A program made the position numbers and the translations under genes. This document shows, in pieces, positions 55,025-64,000 of a stretch of 64,000 nt of DNA (position 1 is its first letter; each line of letters begins with the position of its first letter). The notes beneath the pieces are model-generated. The model had not been told where the DNA came from. It ran no database searches and saw only the letters and a list, made by a program, of their open reading frames with translations. This DNA is from Shinisaurus crocodilurus. Taxonomy: Eukaryota; Chordata; Lepidosauria; Squamata; Shinisauridae. The stretch spans positions 23,338,051-23,402,050 of the forward strand of contig CM037880.1 of the NCBI GenBank assembly GCA_021292165.1, given 5' to 3'.

Positions 55025-55157
55025 AGGCGCAATCCTCTGCATGTTTAGAGAGAGAAAAGGCCTACAACTCCCAGCATGCCTCAGCCAGCTGAGCTGCCTA
55101 GGGCACGCTGGGAATTGTAGGCCTTTTCTCTCTCTAAACATGCAGAGGACTGCACCT
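55025..55157. mobile_element. PIF/Harbinger-like MITE, TSD TTA
   Basis: AGGCGCAATCCTCTGCATGT is mirrored by ACATGCAGAGGACTGCACCT, with TTA on both sides (55022-55024, 55158-55160). The arms carry GCCTACAACTCCCAGCATGCC, the same core as the hAT MITEs. Confidence 0.9.
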
Positions 55158-55375
55158 TTAAAGTAATGTATATTTTGGCCCTCAGAAAGATGGACCTTCC
55201 TCTCTCAGTATAACAAAGCAAAACATTTGCATTGGCACCTTGCTGACACCACTGTTTTTAAACTTGATTATAATAATTGGGATGAAGCAGATCCTCACAG
55301 CTTGTTCCGTTTTTGGTTTTTAATTTTTTGAAATAATGCTTTTATGACTGCACACAAAAATGTGATTACAAGAGA

Positions 55376-55376
<1 letters not shown>

Positions 55377-55473
<97 letters not shown>

Positions 55474-55474
55474 T
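55377..55474. repeat. (ATT)n microsatellite
   Basis: About 32 ATT triplets with one break near 55430. Confidence 0.97.
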
Positions 55475-56411
55475 ATATTATTCAAGTTTAATTTCATATT
55501 CAGGCTTGAATTTGGCAGGAATCCAAGAGAAAGGAAGAGCCTGAGAGTAGGTGAAATAGGCCTCATCAATGAACTGTGAGAGACAGGAAAAGATGGGGAT
55601 CCACGTTTTTCTTTTTTATGATGTGTTAGCAAGTCTAATGAACGGAGGGAGCTGAAAGTGGTGACAAGAATGGCAGCTTCCGCAGCTCTTCAAGTACACG
55701 AAGAAGGTGATTGGGAGAATGAGTGGGCAGTGACAGGAAATCTTTGGCAAGTGAATTTAATGGGCATTCAATAAGATTGTTGCTGAGCTGCTCGAATGCT
55801 ATTACAACAACGTCTGCCTAAGGAATGAATGCAGCAAAGAGCATTGGGGAATTCTGGCATTATTGGAGAGCTAGCAATCTCCGTATAATTAAGGTTGTAA
55901 GATGGGTCCTCACCTTATATATAAAACGTGGTTCATGCATGAAGTACTACAGACTGATCCTATGCCTGGGCTCCCACCTGTGTGAACTGGGACCCAGCCC
56001 CAGCGCAGTACAAATTCAGCAGTGGATACAGTGACAACTGTGCCAGCGGCTCCCTGCTACAATCGACAGCTTCCTGTCCAACAGCCCAGCCGGAGCTGCA
56101 GCAAAGGAATCACTTGACCTGAACATCAAGGGACTCGAAATGCAGTTTTGAGTTATAGATCAAGGAACGGAGGGAGCTCTGTCCTGTTCGCTGCTCTTAG
56201 CACAGCGCTGGTGGGGGCGAAGGGTAAACGGGACACGACGGCTAGTAAAATGGCAGAGAAGGGGGATAAACGGTTGGTCGGTGATCTACTGTAAGGTTAC
56301 ATATGAGATTATGAGAATGCTTTCATTTTAACAGCAAGTCTTCAATTTCAGTTAAACTGGTTGAGGTCTCCTTTCTTAAATCCGAAATATTCTTCTGTAG
56401 CATTTTAGCAT
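55475..56411. other. No gene recognised
   Basis: Roughly 0.9 kb without recognisable repeats or splice-supported exons. Confidence 0.4.
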
Positions 56412-56419
56412 GATCTCTG

Positions 56420-57091
56420 CAGGGATGGGGACTCGGACTCGAGGACTCAACTCGTGAGTCGGACTGAGTCCCCCCCTGACTCGAGTCAGACTCGAGTCCC
56501 AATATTTTTAATGGGACTCGAGACTCGACTCGGGACTCAAGACCAAGGACTCGTGTTCCTCAAAGGCAACATGGATAGGTTTTAGGAAGTACAGCAACTT
56601 TATTTTTAAAAATCATTTTCCTAAAATGCAACCTTTCAGACATTTTGGGTTTGGCTGCCTCTGCCTGCCTGTCTGGGGTTCCCAGCCTCCTCTGCCTGCC
56701 TGGTCTCTTCTTAACCAGTTCCACAGTTTGAATTGTCCAAGACAAAGGCCTCTGCCTGCCTGCTTTGGGGTTTCCTGTCTCCTCTGCCTGTCTGGTTATT
56801 TTGGGTTTGTCTGCCTGGTCTGTTCTTGCCAAAATCAGTTGCAGAGTTCTGAAATAAAAAGGCACACTTGTGCCTAGAATTTATTTAAGCCACACATCTG
56901 AAATAGCCTTATTTTGTTGGGGAAAACCTCCATTGATTTTAATAGGGACTTGTGGAGTCAGCTTTGGGAGTGACTTGGGACTCGTGACTCGTGAGTCACC
57001 ATTTTGGACCAAGGACTCGGACTTGAGACTCGGGTCCAAAGACTCGTGACTCGACTCGTGACTCGAGACCAAAGACTCTTCAACATCCCTG
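56420..57091. mobile_element. hAT-type element with GACTCG boxes, TSD GATCTCTG
   Basis: 672 bp, flanked by a perfect 8-bp duplication GATCTCTG (56412-56419, 57092-57099). Ends are CAGGGATGGGGACTCGG and CTTCAACATCCCTG. More than a dozen ACTCG/CGAGT words crowd the two subterminal zones (56430-56555, 56970-57080). The middle (56640-56870) has CTCTGCCTGCCTG repeats. No transposase is encoded. Confidence 0.9.
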
Positions 57092-57145
57092 GATCTCTGG
57101 TGGTTTTTCAGCAATCAAAATTGAGCTGAAACTGATTTGCTAAGG

Positions 57146-57285
57146 CAGTGTTCTCCAACCTTGGGTCCCCAGATGTTTTTGGCCTACAACTCCCAGCATG
57201 CCCCAGCCAGCTACGCTACGCTGGCTGGGGCATGCTAGAAGTTGTAGGCCAAAAACATCTGGGGACCCAAGGTTGGAGAACACTG
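57146..57285. mobile_element. Palindromic hAT MITE, TSD TGCTAAGG
   Basis: CAGTGTTCTCCAACCTTGGG and its complement; perfect TA-centred duplication TGCTAAGG (57138-57145, 57286-57293). The centre repeats CTACG, and the left arm has CTACAACTCCCAGCATGCC. Confidence 0.94.
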
Positions 57286-57293
57286 TGCTAAGG

Positions 57294-57763
57294 GGTGACT
57301 GCACCAAAGTCTAATGCATTTGTAATGATTTGCCTGTAAGGTGGAGCACTTGTGCTTGATTCTCTCTGACTGATAGGATGCCACCCCCCACTTTCCCCTC
57401 TAATCCTGGGTAGGGGGTCTCCCAAGCTACAAGCTAGTTATCTACCTGCGGGGAGGTAGTGACCAGCCGAGGCCTCCTGTCTCCATGGGCAGGCAGCCTG
57501 CTTCTTTCTTGCTTCCCTGTAGGTGTAAATAGGTAAACACAGTAGGTGAGCAAAGAGGCTAGGCAGGTTGCGATTGACAGAAACTCACCTTGAAACCTCA
57601 GATCCACATTGAGAGATGATATTTATTAAAGGAATATAATAAGAGAGAAAATGGAAAGCAGAGTGGGTACCTGAATATCAATCAAGTAAAAATAAACAAA
57701 CAAAAAACACCTTGCTAACCCATGCTAGACTCTTTGAGGTAAAATACTCTCAGCTCAGGGTTC
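57294..57763. other. No gene recognised
   Basis: Unassigned. Confidence 0.35.
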
Positions 57764-57771
57764 ACCTAGAG

Positions 57772-57913
57772 CAGGGCTCTCACTCTCCAACCTTGGGTCC
57801 CCAGATGTTGCTGGCCTACAGCTCCCAGCATACCCAGCCAGCATGGCTAATGGCAAGGGATTCTGGGAGCTGTAGTCCAGCAACATCTGGGGACCCAAGG
57901 TTGGAGAGCTCTG
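57772..57913. mobile_element. Palindromic hAT MITE, TSD ACCTAGAG
   Basis: CAGGGCTCTCACTCTCCAAC (6-bp insertion) is mirrored by GGTTGGAGAGCTCTG. The perfect TA-centred duplication ACCTAGAG lies at 57764-57771 and 57914-57921. The core is the CCTACAGCTCCCAGCAT variant. Confidence 0.93.
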
Positions 57914-58064
57914 ACCTAGAGAATTGCAAAGGGTGGTCAAAGGGGGGGGGCGCTGACCAGAGATCAGCGTGACAGAGTGGCAAAGGAATAAAGAACCATA
58001 TTAAAATTTATTGTTTGGCTTGTGGGGGGCAGGGGTGACTGCCTAAGGTTTTACCAAACAGACG

Positions 58065-58266
58065 CAGTGGAGGCTAGTGACTTCAACATCAGTGGGACTG
58101 CATACCTGCTCCAGATTTTACTCCAAACTTTTAAAGAGCAATCCATGGTGCCGAACCTATTTTGGGGAGAGGGTTCAGCACCATGGATAGTTCCTTTAAA
58201 GTTCAGAATAAAATCTGGAGTGGATATATGCGACCCTGCTGACATTGGAGTCACCAGCCTCCACTG
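58065..58266. mobile_element. hAT-like element, CAGTGGAGGCTGGTGACTCC family
   Basis: CAGTGGAGGCTAGTGACTTC is mirrored by GGAGTCACCAGCCTCCACTG, as at 11.36 kb. An inner pair ATCCATGGTGC and GCACCATGGAT is visible. No target duplication is preserved. Confidence 0.85.
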
Positions 58267-58374
58267 CCAATGGAGGAGTGGCGTGCAAATAGGGAGATCC
58301 TCTTCCCACCTTTTGTGGCTAGGAAATGAACTCTTGAAGTGTGAATTTAAAAATACATTTTAATTAACTTGTGG

Positions 58375-58482
58375 AAGGACTTGTGGGCTTCCCAGAGGCA
58401 GCTGGCTGGCCACTGTATGAACAGAATGCTGGACTAGATGGTCCCTTGGTCTGATCCAGCAGGGCTCTTAGTTTCTTATGAG
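58375..58482 (+). mobile_element. CR1-like LINE/SINE 3' end
   Basis: GGCTGGCCACTGTATGAACA, GACTAGATGGTCCCTTGGTC and TGATCCAGCAGGGCTCTTAG match the 8.4-kb copy. The final octamers are degraded. Confidence 0.7.
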
Positions 58483-58559
58483 GAGGCTTTAGCGATCTCT
58501 GGTAGACGGGATATATCAAATGGCCTCCAGTTTTGTGGCTCTAGAAGCCTTGGGAAAGG

Positions 58560-59030
58560 TGTGTTATTTATTTATTATTTATTTATTTATTATATTTATT
58601 AATCGCCCATCTGGCCGGTCACCCGGCCACCCTGGGCAATGTACAATTAAAATACAATAAAACAATACAATAAAATATAATAATTAAAACAATATAAAAA
58701 ATTCTTTTAAAAACCTAACCCACCCCATATTCCCGCCTGAACAGCCATGTTTTTAATGCACGGCGGAAGCTCATCACGGAGGGGGCATGGCGAAGGTCAC
58801 TAGGGAGGGAGTTCCATAATGTGGGGGCCGCCACAGAGAAGGCCCTCTTCCTAGTCCCCACCAGCCTGGCTGCTCTGGCTGATGGGATAAGGAGAAGGCC
58901 GTCCGTGGCAGACCTTGTTGAGCGGCCTACTTGATGTTGCTGGAGGCGCTCCTTGAGATATTCTAAGAGGGTTATGGATGTCGGCATCCTGGTTGCTTGT
59001 AGCTTTAAAATAATAGACACTGAAGGACAG
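58560..59030 (-). mobile_element. L2-like LINE 3' end
   Basis: On the minus strand the ORF2 end is followed by a short 3' UTR (CCAGGGTGGCCGGGTGACCG, then GGGCGATTAATAAATATAAT) and a (TAAA)n-type tail at 58560-58600. 5'-truncated. Confidence 0.85.
58715..59020 (-). pseudogene. L2-like ORF2 (reverse transcriptase) C-terminal fragment
   Basis: A 101-codon open frame ends in the family-typical C-terminus: RKRAFSVAAPTLWNSLPSDL, then RHAPSVMSFRRALKTWLF. L2 ORF2 carries an endonuclease and a reverse transcriptase further upstream; both are missing, so the copy is dead. The uninterrupted frame indicates modest age. Confidence 0.88.
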
Positions 59031-61084
59031 TTCAGGGACAGACTACAAGTTATGCTAATTACATAGCATGTAGCTGAGGCTTGTCTTACATATTACTCTC
59101 ATGTAAGTGTGCACAGCCCAATTTGGATTGGGACCATGGCACTCTGGGACGAGAGGGTTTTATTCCTCCCCCCTTGTTTTGCTCCCTGAAATTCCACGTT
59201 TTTTTAAAAAGAAAAGCTTCCGCTGACACCCTTGAAGACATTTTTCTTTTTTTTAAAGCCCCCCTGCCATGTGGGGGGTGGAATTTTGGGGAAAATGGGG
59301 GGGAGATTTAACCCTCCCCTCTCAGAGTGTCCTGCTCCCCATCCAGATTGGGGCTGTGCACATGTACACAAGACTAAAATGTAAGACTAGCCTCGGCGAC
59401 ATGCTGCGCGATTCAGGTAACATGTAGTTTGGCTCTCGGTGTCACAACAGCTTCTTATTTTTGGTTAGACAAGTGGAAATCGCTGTATCAAAAACAATTT
59501 CTGAACAATCTGCCAGATTCTCAATGTGTATAACATGTTATTTCCGTTCCAGTATTGATGCTGTGATTGCATTCCATCTCCTGGTTACAGAGTTCCCAGG
59601 CTGGCAGGGGGCCTGAACCTCTGAAGCAGTGCAGAGCAAACAAAACAGAACACCCATCATCTCTTGGGTAACTCTTAATGCTCAATAACAATGAGAAAAA
59701 GAAGGCAGGTTATCTGGTTCCAGAGTTTTCTTTTCTTTTCTTCTGTTATTGATATGGGATGAAAAACTAGCTGGAAAATGAAGAGTCTAATTTGTTATAA
59801 CTGGAAAGGCAGCAGAAGGGATCACCCTTCACTCTCTCATCTGAAGGATGGTAGCTCTAAAACGCATGTGCACATGTGTGTGTGCGCACACCCTCCCTCC
59901 CTCCCTCCCTCCCTCTAATTGCTGTGTTACTGGAACAAAGATCCTACTGGGAGTCTTGAACCTAAACATTTCAGGTGAAGCTGCAAACATGCTGCCAACT
60001 GAGCCACTGTAGCATCTGCAAAAGTTAATTTAACAACCAGCTTCTTTAGTAGGGTTGTGGTCCAGGACCCATTTATGGAACATCAATGATTTACTCTCTG
60101 TTGCACCAAGTATTTATTGAAAATAGCATCACTGTTCATGCTGTAGGGTTGGAAAAATGTGGACTGGAAAATGGCATTGGCTGTAGTGTCGTCTAAATAT
60201 ATTAATCAATGTGATCTTGTGCATGTTTACTCAGAAGTAAGTCAGGCTGGGTTTAATGGGATTTATTCCCTGGTAAATCTGCATAGGGTTGAAGTTTAAA
60301 TCATAATTTATTTGCTTCTTATTTTCAGAGATTTCAAAGAGTGTTCTTTCCCTTTAATTGAAAAGTGGGCAATCCTGCAAGCAGGCACAGATAAATTCTA
60401 TGTATGCAGAATGTGACGGCAAATAAACACATCATATTTGGTCCTTCAGATGTGACCTTTTGGTGTCACCATTTTAGATAGCTAAGTGCAGGATATGCTA
60501 AAAGAGGAACATGTAAAACAAACTTTTCCTTTCACATCTACACATCCAGATAACAGTATGGATTCCCAGTTATGATCCCATTGTTTTTGGAGCAGAGTTC
60601 TCCATAGGACCATGGGTTTCTGAAGATGCTCATAAAATGATATTTAAATATTAAATATAATAAGGCTGTGTCTCTATGTTTGGGGAACCTCACCTCCATT
60701 GTAGCAAAAAGGAAAGAACAATCAGGATACACGTTTGCAGCGTCAAAATAAGCGTGTTGAAGCCACAGTGGCCTATTATAATACCTGGTATGTGCCAGCC
60801 ACCCCTTCCCTAATTACCCACCTGGGTGTGGCTTCTCATGGCATCCAAACCTCAGAGGCATGGCTTGTTTGAGGGAGAAGCAACCCTCAAATAACCCATA
60901 GCCTCTCTAGCAGCACAAGTGTTTCCATTGATTGGGCCTGTTCCCCACTGTGGCCTTAACCGGTGGAGGGAGTGTGCCACCTCTTGAAGCTGAGCAGCTC
61001 CTCCAAGACTGCAGGGTCAGGAAGAAAAAACTGAGGACCCAGCAGTAGGCCCTAACAATGTGTTACAAGATTATGTCAGGTTGG
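59031..61084. other. No gene recognised; short repeats inside
   Basis: 2 kb of mostly unassigned DNA. (CCCT)n lies at 59891-59916. A copy of the CTCAGAAGTAAGTCC MITE family lies at about 60208-60294 (CATGTTTACTCAGAAGTAAG and TTCCCTGGTAAATCTGCATA). Confidence 0.45.
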
Positions 61085-61092
61085 CTGAGCAT

Positions 61093-61257
61093 CAGGACCG
61101 GTGCGAGGCAGTTTGGTGCCCTAGGCAAGATCAGATACTTAGCGCCCCCCCTTCCCACTTGAGAGCGCTGTATTTTTTTTCAAGGTGTTTCTGGCGCCCC
61201 CTTTAGCCCTGCGCCCTAGGCAGCTGCCTAGTTGACCTAATGGTAGCACCGGCCCTG
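61093..61257. mobile_element. hAT MITE (CAGGGCCGGTGC family), TSD CTGAGCAT
   Basis: CAGGACCGGTGCGAGGCAG is mirrored by GGTAGCACCGGCCCTG. The perfect duplication CTGAGCAT (61085-61092, 61258-61265) follows the nTnnnnAn pattern typical of Ac-type hATs, unlike the TA-centred set. The inner GCCCTAGGCA and GCGCCCTAGG words are shared between the arms. Confidence 0.92.
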
Positions 61258-61436
61258 CTGAGCATGTGTAACCTCATCAGTAATACATGCTGTAACTCTT
61301 CCTCTTTCTTTCGCTTCTAGGGCACTTTTCAAGTATTCTTTTTCCCAAAGTGGCTTACGAAATAGAACAAAAATGAGAAGACAACACACAATTAAAAAGA
61401 AGCAACTACAATAACCAGCAAGATTTAAAGCATTAA

Positions 61437-62104
61437 CACCACAATCCTATGGCCGCTAGACAGCATCTAGATGGCCATAGGATTTTTCAGAGACCCAGCT
61501 ACGAGGTTGGAAAACGGCTCCAACCTCATAGTTGGGTCTCCAAGCTCAGAACACCTCCCCCCCCACTTGCAGGGGTTTTGTGGGTGTTCTGGGGGGGCAG
61601 GGAGGGGGGGAGAAAGGTGCTGCCACGATACGAGGTATCATGGCAGGGCCTCAGCCGCCTTCCTTCATGCTCTGAGGCATTTATTTTATTTATTTATTTA
61701 TTATATTTATACCCCGCCTTTTTTCCTGCAAGGAACCCAAGGCGGCTTACATAATCCTCCTCCTCTTCTCCAATTTATCCTCACAACAACCCTGTGAGGT
61801 AGGTTAGGCTGAGAGACCGTGACTGGCCCAAAGTCACCCAGGGAGCTTCATGGAGCTTCATGGCCGAGTGGGGACTAGAACCCGGATCTCCCAAGTCCCA
61901 GCCCAACACTCTAACCATTACTACGCCACGCTACGCCACACTGGCTCCATGACACTTAGATGGCCGAAATCAGCCATCTAAGTGTTTTGTAGGACAGGAG
62001 GAGCATGGAGGCGAGCTTCACTTCCATGCTCCTCCCGCCCTGCATAGGATGCCCATAATTCTCCCAGTTTGGACGGCTATGGACATCCGGATTGAATTGT
62101 GCCC
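61437..62104 (-). mobile_element. PIF/Harbinger-like element, TSD TAA, with SINE insertion
   Basis: TAA (61434-61436 and 62105-62107) flanks ends CACCACAATCCTATGG and CAATTGTGCCC... in inverted relation. It contains the family block TTAGATGGCCGAAATCAGCC at about 61955. A near full-length SINE sits at 61680-61948. It shares its right TAA with the next MITE. Confidence 0.75.
61680..61948 (-). mobile_element. tRNA-derived SINE, near full length
   Basis: (TTTA)n tail, GCAAGGAACCCAAGGCGGC, GGACTAGAACCCGGATCTCC (complement of the B-box region), CTACGCCACACTGGCTCC head. GAGCTTCATG is duplicated locally at about 61845-61862. Confidence 0.9.
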
Positions 62105-62107
62105 TAA

Positions 62108-62199
62108 GGGTGCAATCCTATGCATATTTAGACAGAAAAAGTCCTACAACTCCCAACATTCCCCAGCCAGCTTTGCTAAACATACATAGGATTGCACCC
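62108..62199. mobile_element. PIF/Harbinger-like MITE, TSD TAA
   Basis: GGGTGCAATCCTATGCATAT is mirrored by TACATAGGATTGCACCC. TAA is on both sides (62105-62107, 62200-62202). Only the left inner arm (TCCTACAACTCCCAACATTC) is intact. Confidence 0.9.
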
Positions 62200-62202
62200 T
62201 AA

Positions 62203-63584
62203 AATGCACATTCAAGTACCCATTGATCAAGCCAGCTAGATAAACAATAAAAAGGGGGAAACTCCAGCATGAAAGACTTAAAACCCTCCTTACTTCAGGG
62301 TGACTTGAATTTTTTTTTTTTATAAGGCTTAAGGGTGCACCTGAAAATTAACAGGGAAAGGGCCAGTGGTATACCCGGTGCAAGGGAATTCCCCAAAGGA
62401 GGGGTAGTTGCTGATAAAGCCCTTGTAGAAATCATATAAGCTTCTGATGAAAGCCCGTAGGATTGAAGACCAACTGTGACGAATCAGGCAAGAACAAGAT
62501 GAAACACCTTGTGGTATGGCTTTTCCCTCTCCCTCAGGACATAAAACATGTTGGGTATATATTCTGAAATTGGGCAGGCTCTGTAATGTCAAAGTAAGTT
62601 TCAGACAAAGCCCTGAGAAAATGTGGCCGTTGCCCTCAGTATGTCTCAGTTTATTATCCCAGAGACAATGCATCGTCAGTAGAGATGTTGCCAACCTGCT
62701 TGCATTTAGCCTTGTGAGTTGTGCCAAAGCTCTAACGTTGGCCAAGAAAGCACATTAGGTATGAAGCCTGGGCTGTGAGTCATTGATATTGGATAGCTGC
62801 TATAGGGACATATTTTCTTTGTAATCAGTGTTTCTTTTCTCTCTTCTTCTTCTAAAGAAATTACAAGCCAGCTTAGAAATAAAAATATCATAAAGTTTGA
62901 AGAATGACTGTATCTTACGTCTGCCACAACAAGATTACAGTTAATGTATTTTCTGTGAAATCTGTAAAATTTAGGATTTTTCACTTCATCAGCTCTGAGG
63001 AGATGTGGAGATACACTGATTTTCTTGAAAGAAAAAAGGTGATAGATTACATGGCCATTCGGCATACACTCTCTAGAGGGGTTTTGTTTTTGTTTTGGTG
63101 GGGGGGAAGTAGATGCTTCTTAAGCTAGGTATAAAACCCATCATTTCCATTAAAAAACATTTTAACATCTGGTAGCCATTTGTTACAATGTAATCAGCAT
63201 TGTGCTCTCTCTCTCTCTTTTAAAAAGTAACTTCTGTTATTGTTTAACCCATGACTGACTGTGTAATTTCCCAATTTAACCCTGACCAGCCTGTGAAATT
63301 TGTCATTTTTGGTTGGTGACTTACATAAAGACCTTTAAACAGTATGATTTATGTACACTAATTCTGCCTTGGAGACAATGGAGTCCTTGTCTGAAGCAGG
63401 ATGTTCTAACTGAAGGCTGTTTTGGAAAGCAAAGAGTTCTAAATCCCATGGAAAGTTCAATGGGAGAAAGAAAGGGTGGGGCGGGACCAGTGAGTTGTCT
63501 CTCAATATCAGAGGATCATCAGATCCTTCTGGAAATGCTAACTGAAAGCTTAATTCTTTGACGTGTTCAAGTATTCTCCCAGTC
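62203..63584. other. No gene recognised
   Basis: 1.4 kb without recognisable repeats apart from a T-run (62310-62321) and a short (CT)n at 63207-63217. Frames up to 138 codons overlap on opposite strands and match nothing known to me. Confidence 0.4.
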
Positions 63585-63592
63585 TTTCAAAG

Positions 63593-63728
63593 CAGACTTC
63601 CTTAACCTGGTTCCTTCCAGAAGTTTGGGACTTCAACTTCCATCAGCCCCAGTCAGCATGGCCGATGGTCAGGAATCCTGGGCATTGTAGCTGAAAACAT
63701 CTGGAAGATACCAGGTTAGGAAAGGCTG
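63593..63728. mobile_element. Palindromic hAT MITE, TSD TTTCAAAG/CTTCAAAG
   Basis: CAGACTTCCTTAACCTGGTT versus TACCAGGTTAGGAAAGGCTG; the flanking octamers match 7/8 but are not TA-centred. Same subfamily as the 10.23- and 32.78-kb copies. Confidence 0.85.
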
Positions 63729-63849
63729 CTTCAAAGCATGGCTACCTCCTTAATGGTAAATACACAGTGAAAGGAACTAGTGGGATGAGGTAGAAGAGGA
63801 AAGAGAACGGCAAACAGGAGTATGTGTCTTTCTTAAAGCAAGCGCACAC

Positions 63850-64000
63850 CTTACAGGAGTTCTCAAACTTTCTACTTCAGGGAACCCTTTCTGGGTTGAC
63901 CTCTCTGCCAAGGAACTCCTGGGTATTTGCCATGAGATCCTGTGCATTGTAGAAGATTATGGGATATGTTTTAGGGTTCACAGCCAGCTGAAAGAGCATC
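63850..64000. mobile_element. hAT-like end (AGTTCTCAAACTTTCTACTTC), cut by window edge
   Basis: CAGGAGTTCTCAAACTTTCT followed by CAGGGAACCCTTTCTGG resembles a hAT terminal region. The other end lies outside the window. Confidence 0.4.

Noticed and set aside
55344..55632. Poly-Ile/Tyr and poly-Asn frames
   Set aside because: They are artefacts of the (ATT)n array.

Overview
This is vertebrate nuclear DNA, most likely from a squamate reptile such as a lizard. The evidence for that is the repeat content: CR1 LINE 3' ends that finish in ATTCTATG-type octamers, L2-like LINE remnants, tRNA-headed SINEs of squamate type, many short palindromic DNA transposons, and abundant microsatellites. I know of no single feature that fixes the species. 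The window reads as an intergenic or intronic stretch. No intact protein-coding gene was recognised. The longest open frames (about 120-160 codons) lie in repeats or in base-biased DNA, except for CR1 and L2 reverse-transcriptase C-termini that are real but belong to dead retroelements.

Layout. 1-5 kb: CR1 tail at the left edge, a PIF/Harbinger-like element (1.6-2.05 kb), a pogo-like MITE (2.1 kb), hAT elements (2.8 and 3.6 kb) and an L2-like tail (4.2 kb). 5-16 kb: GAA and GATA arrays, a GTCCTCT-family hAT element with a nested palindromic hAT MITE, SINEs, an L2 remnant split by two hAT elements placed end to end, and a second pogo-like MITE. 16-20 kb: a largely repeat-free AT-rich stretch, then a CR1 inserted into a tandem repeat, inverted repeats and a GC-rich patch. 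20-36 kb: scattered hAT, PIF/Harbinger-like, CR1 and SINE copies, and a possible 50-nt exon at 26.8 kb. 36-50 kb: mostly unassigned DNA with inverted repeats, local duplications and a striking GC-rich hairpin element at 48 kb. 50-64 kb: TA-flanked elements, a head-to-head CR1 pair, a 672-bp hAT-type element packed with GACTCG boxes, further palindromic hATs, an L2 remnant, and two PIF/Harbinger-like elements sharing one TAA.

The main result is a coherent set of non-autonomous DNA transposons whose target-site duplications (TSDs) can be read directly. The CAGTG/CAGGG palindromes carry 8-bp TSDs with TA at the centre, which fits the Buster branch of hAT. A second family is flanked by TAA/TTA, which fits PIF/Harbinger. 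Both share an inner core, CTACAACTCCCAGCATGCC, that closely matches the ZNF143/THAP11 (SBS) binding motif, so these repeats scatter inverted pairs of that site across the locus. No transposase gene for any of them is present here.
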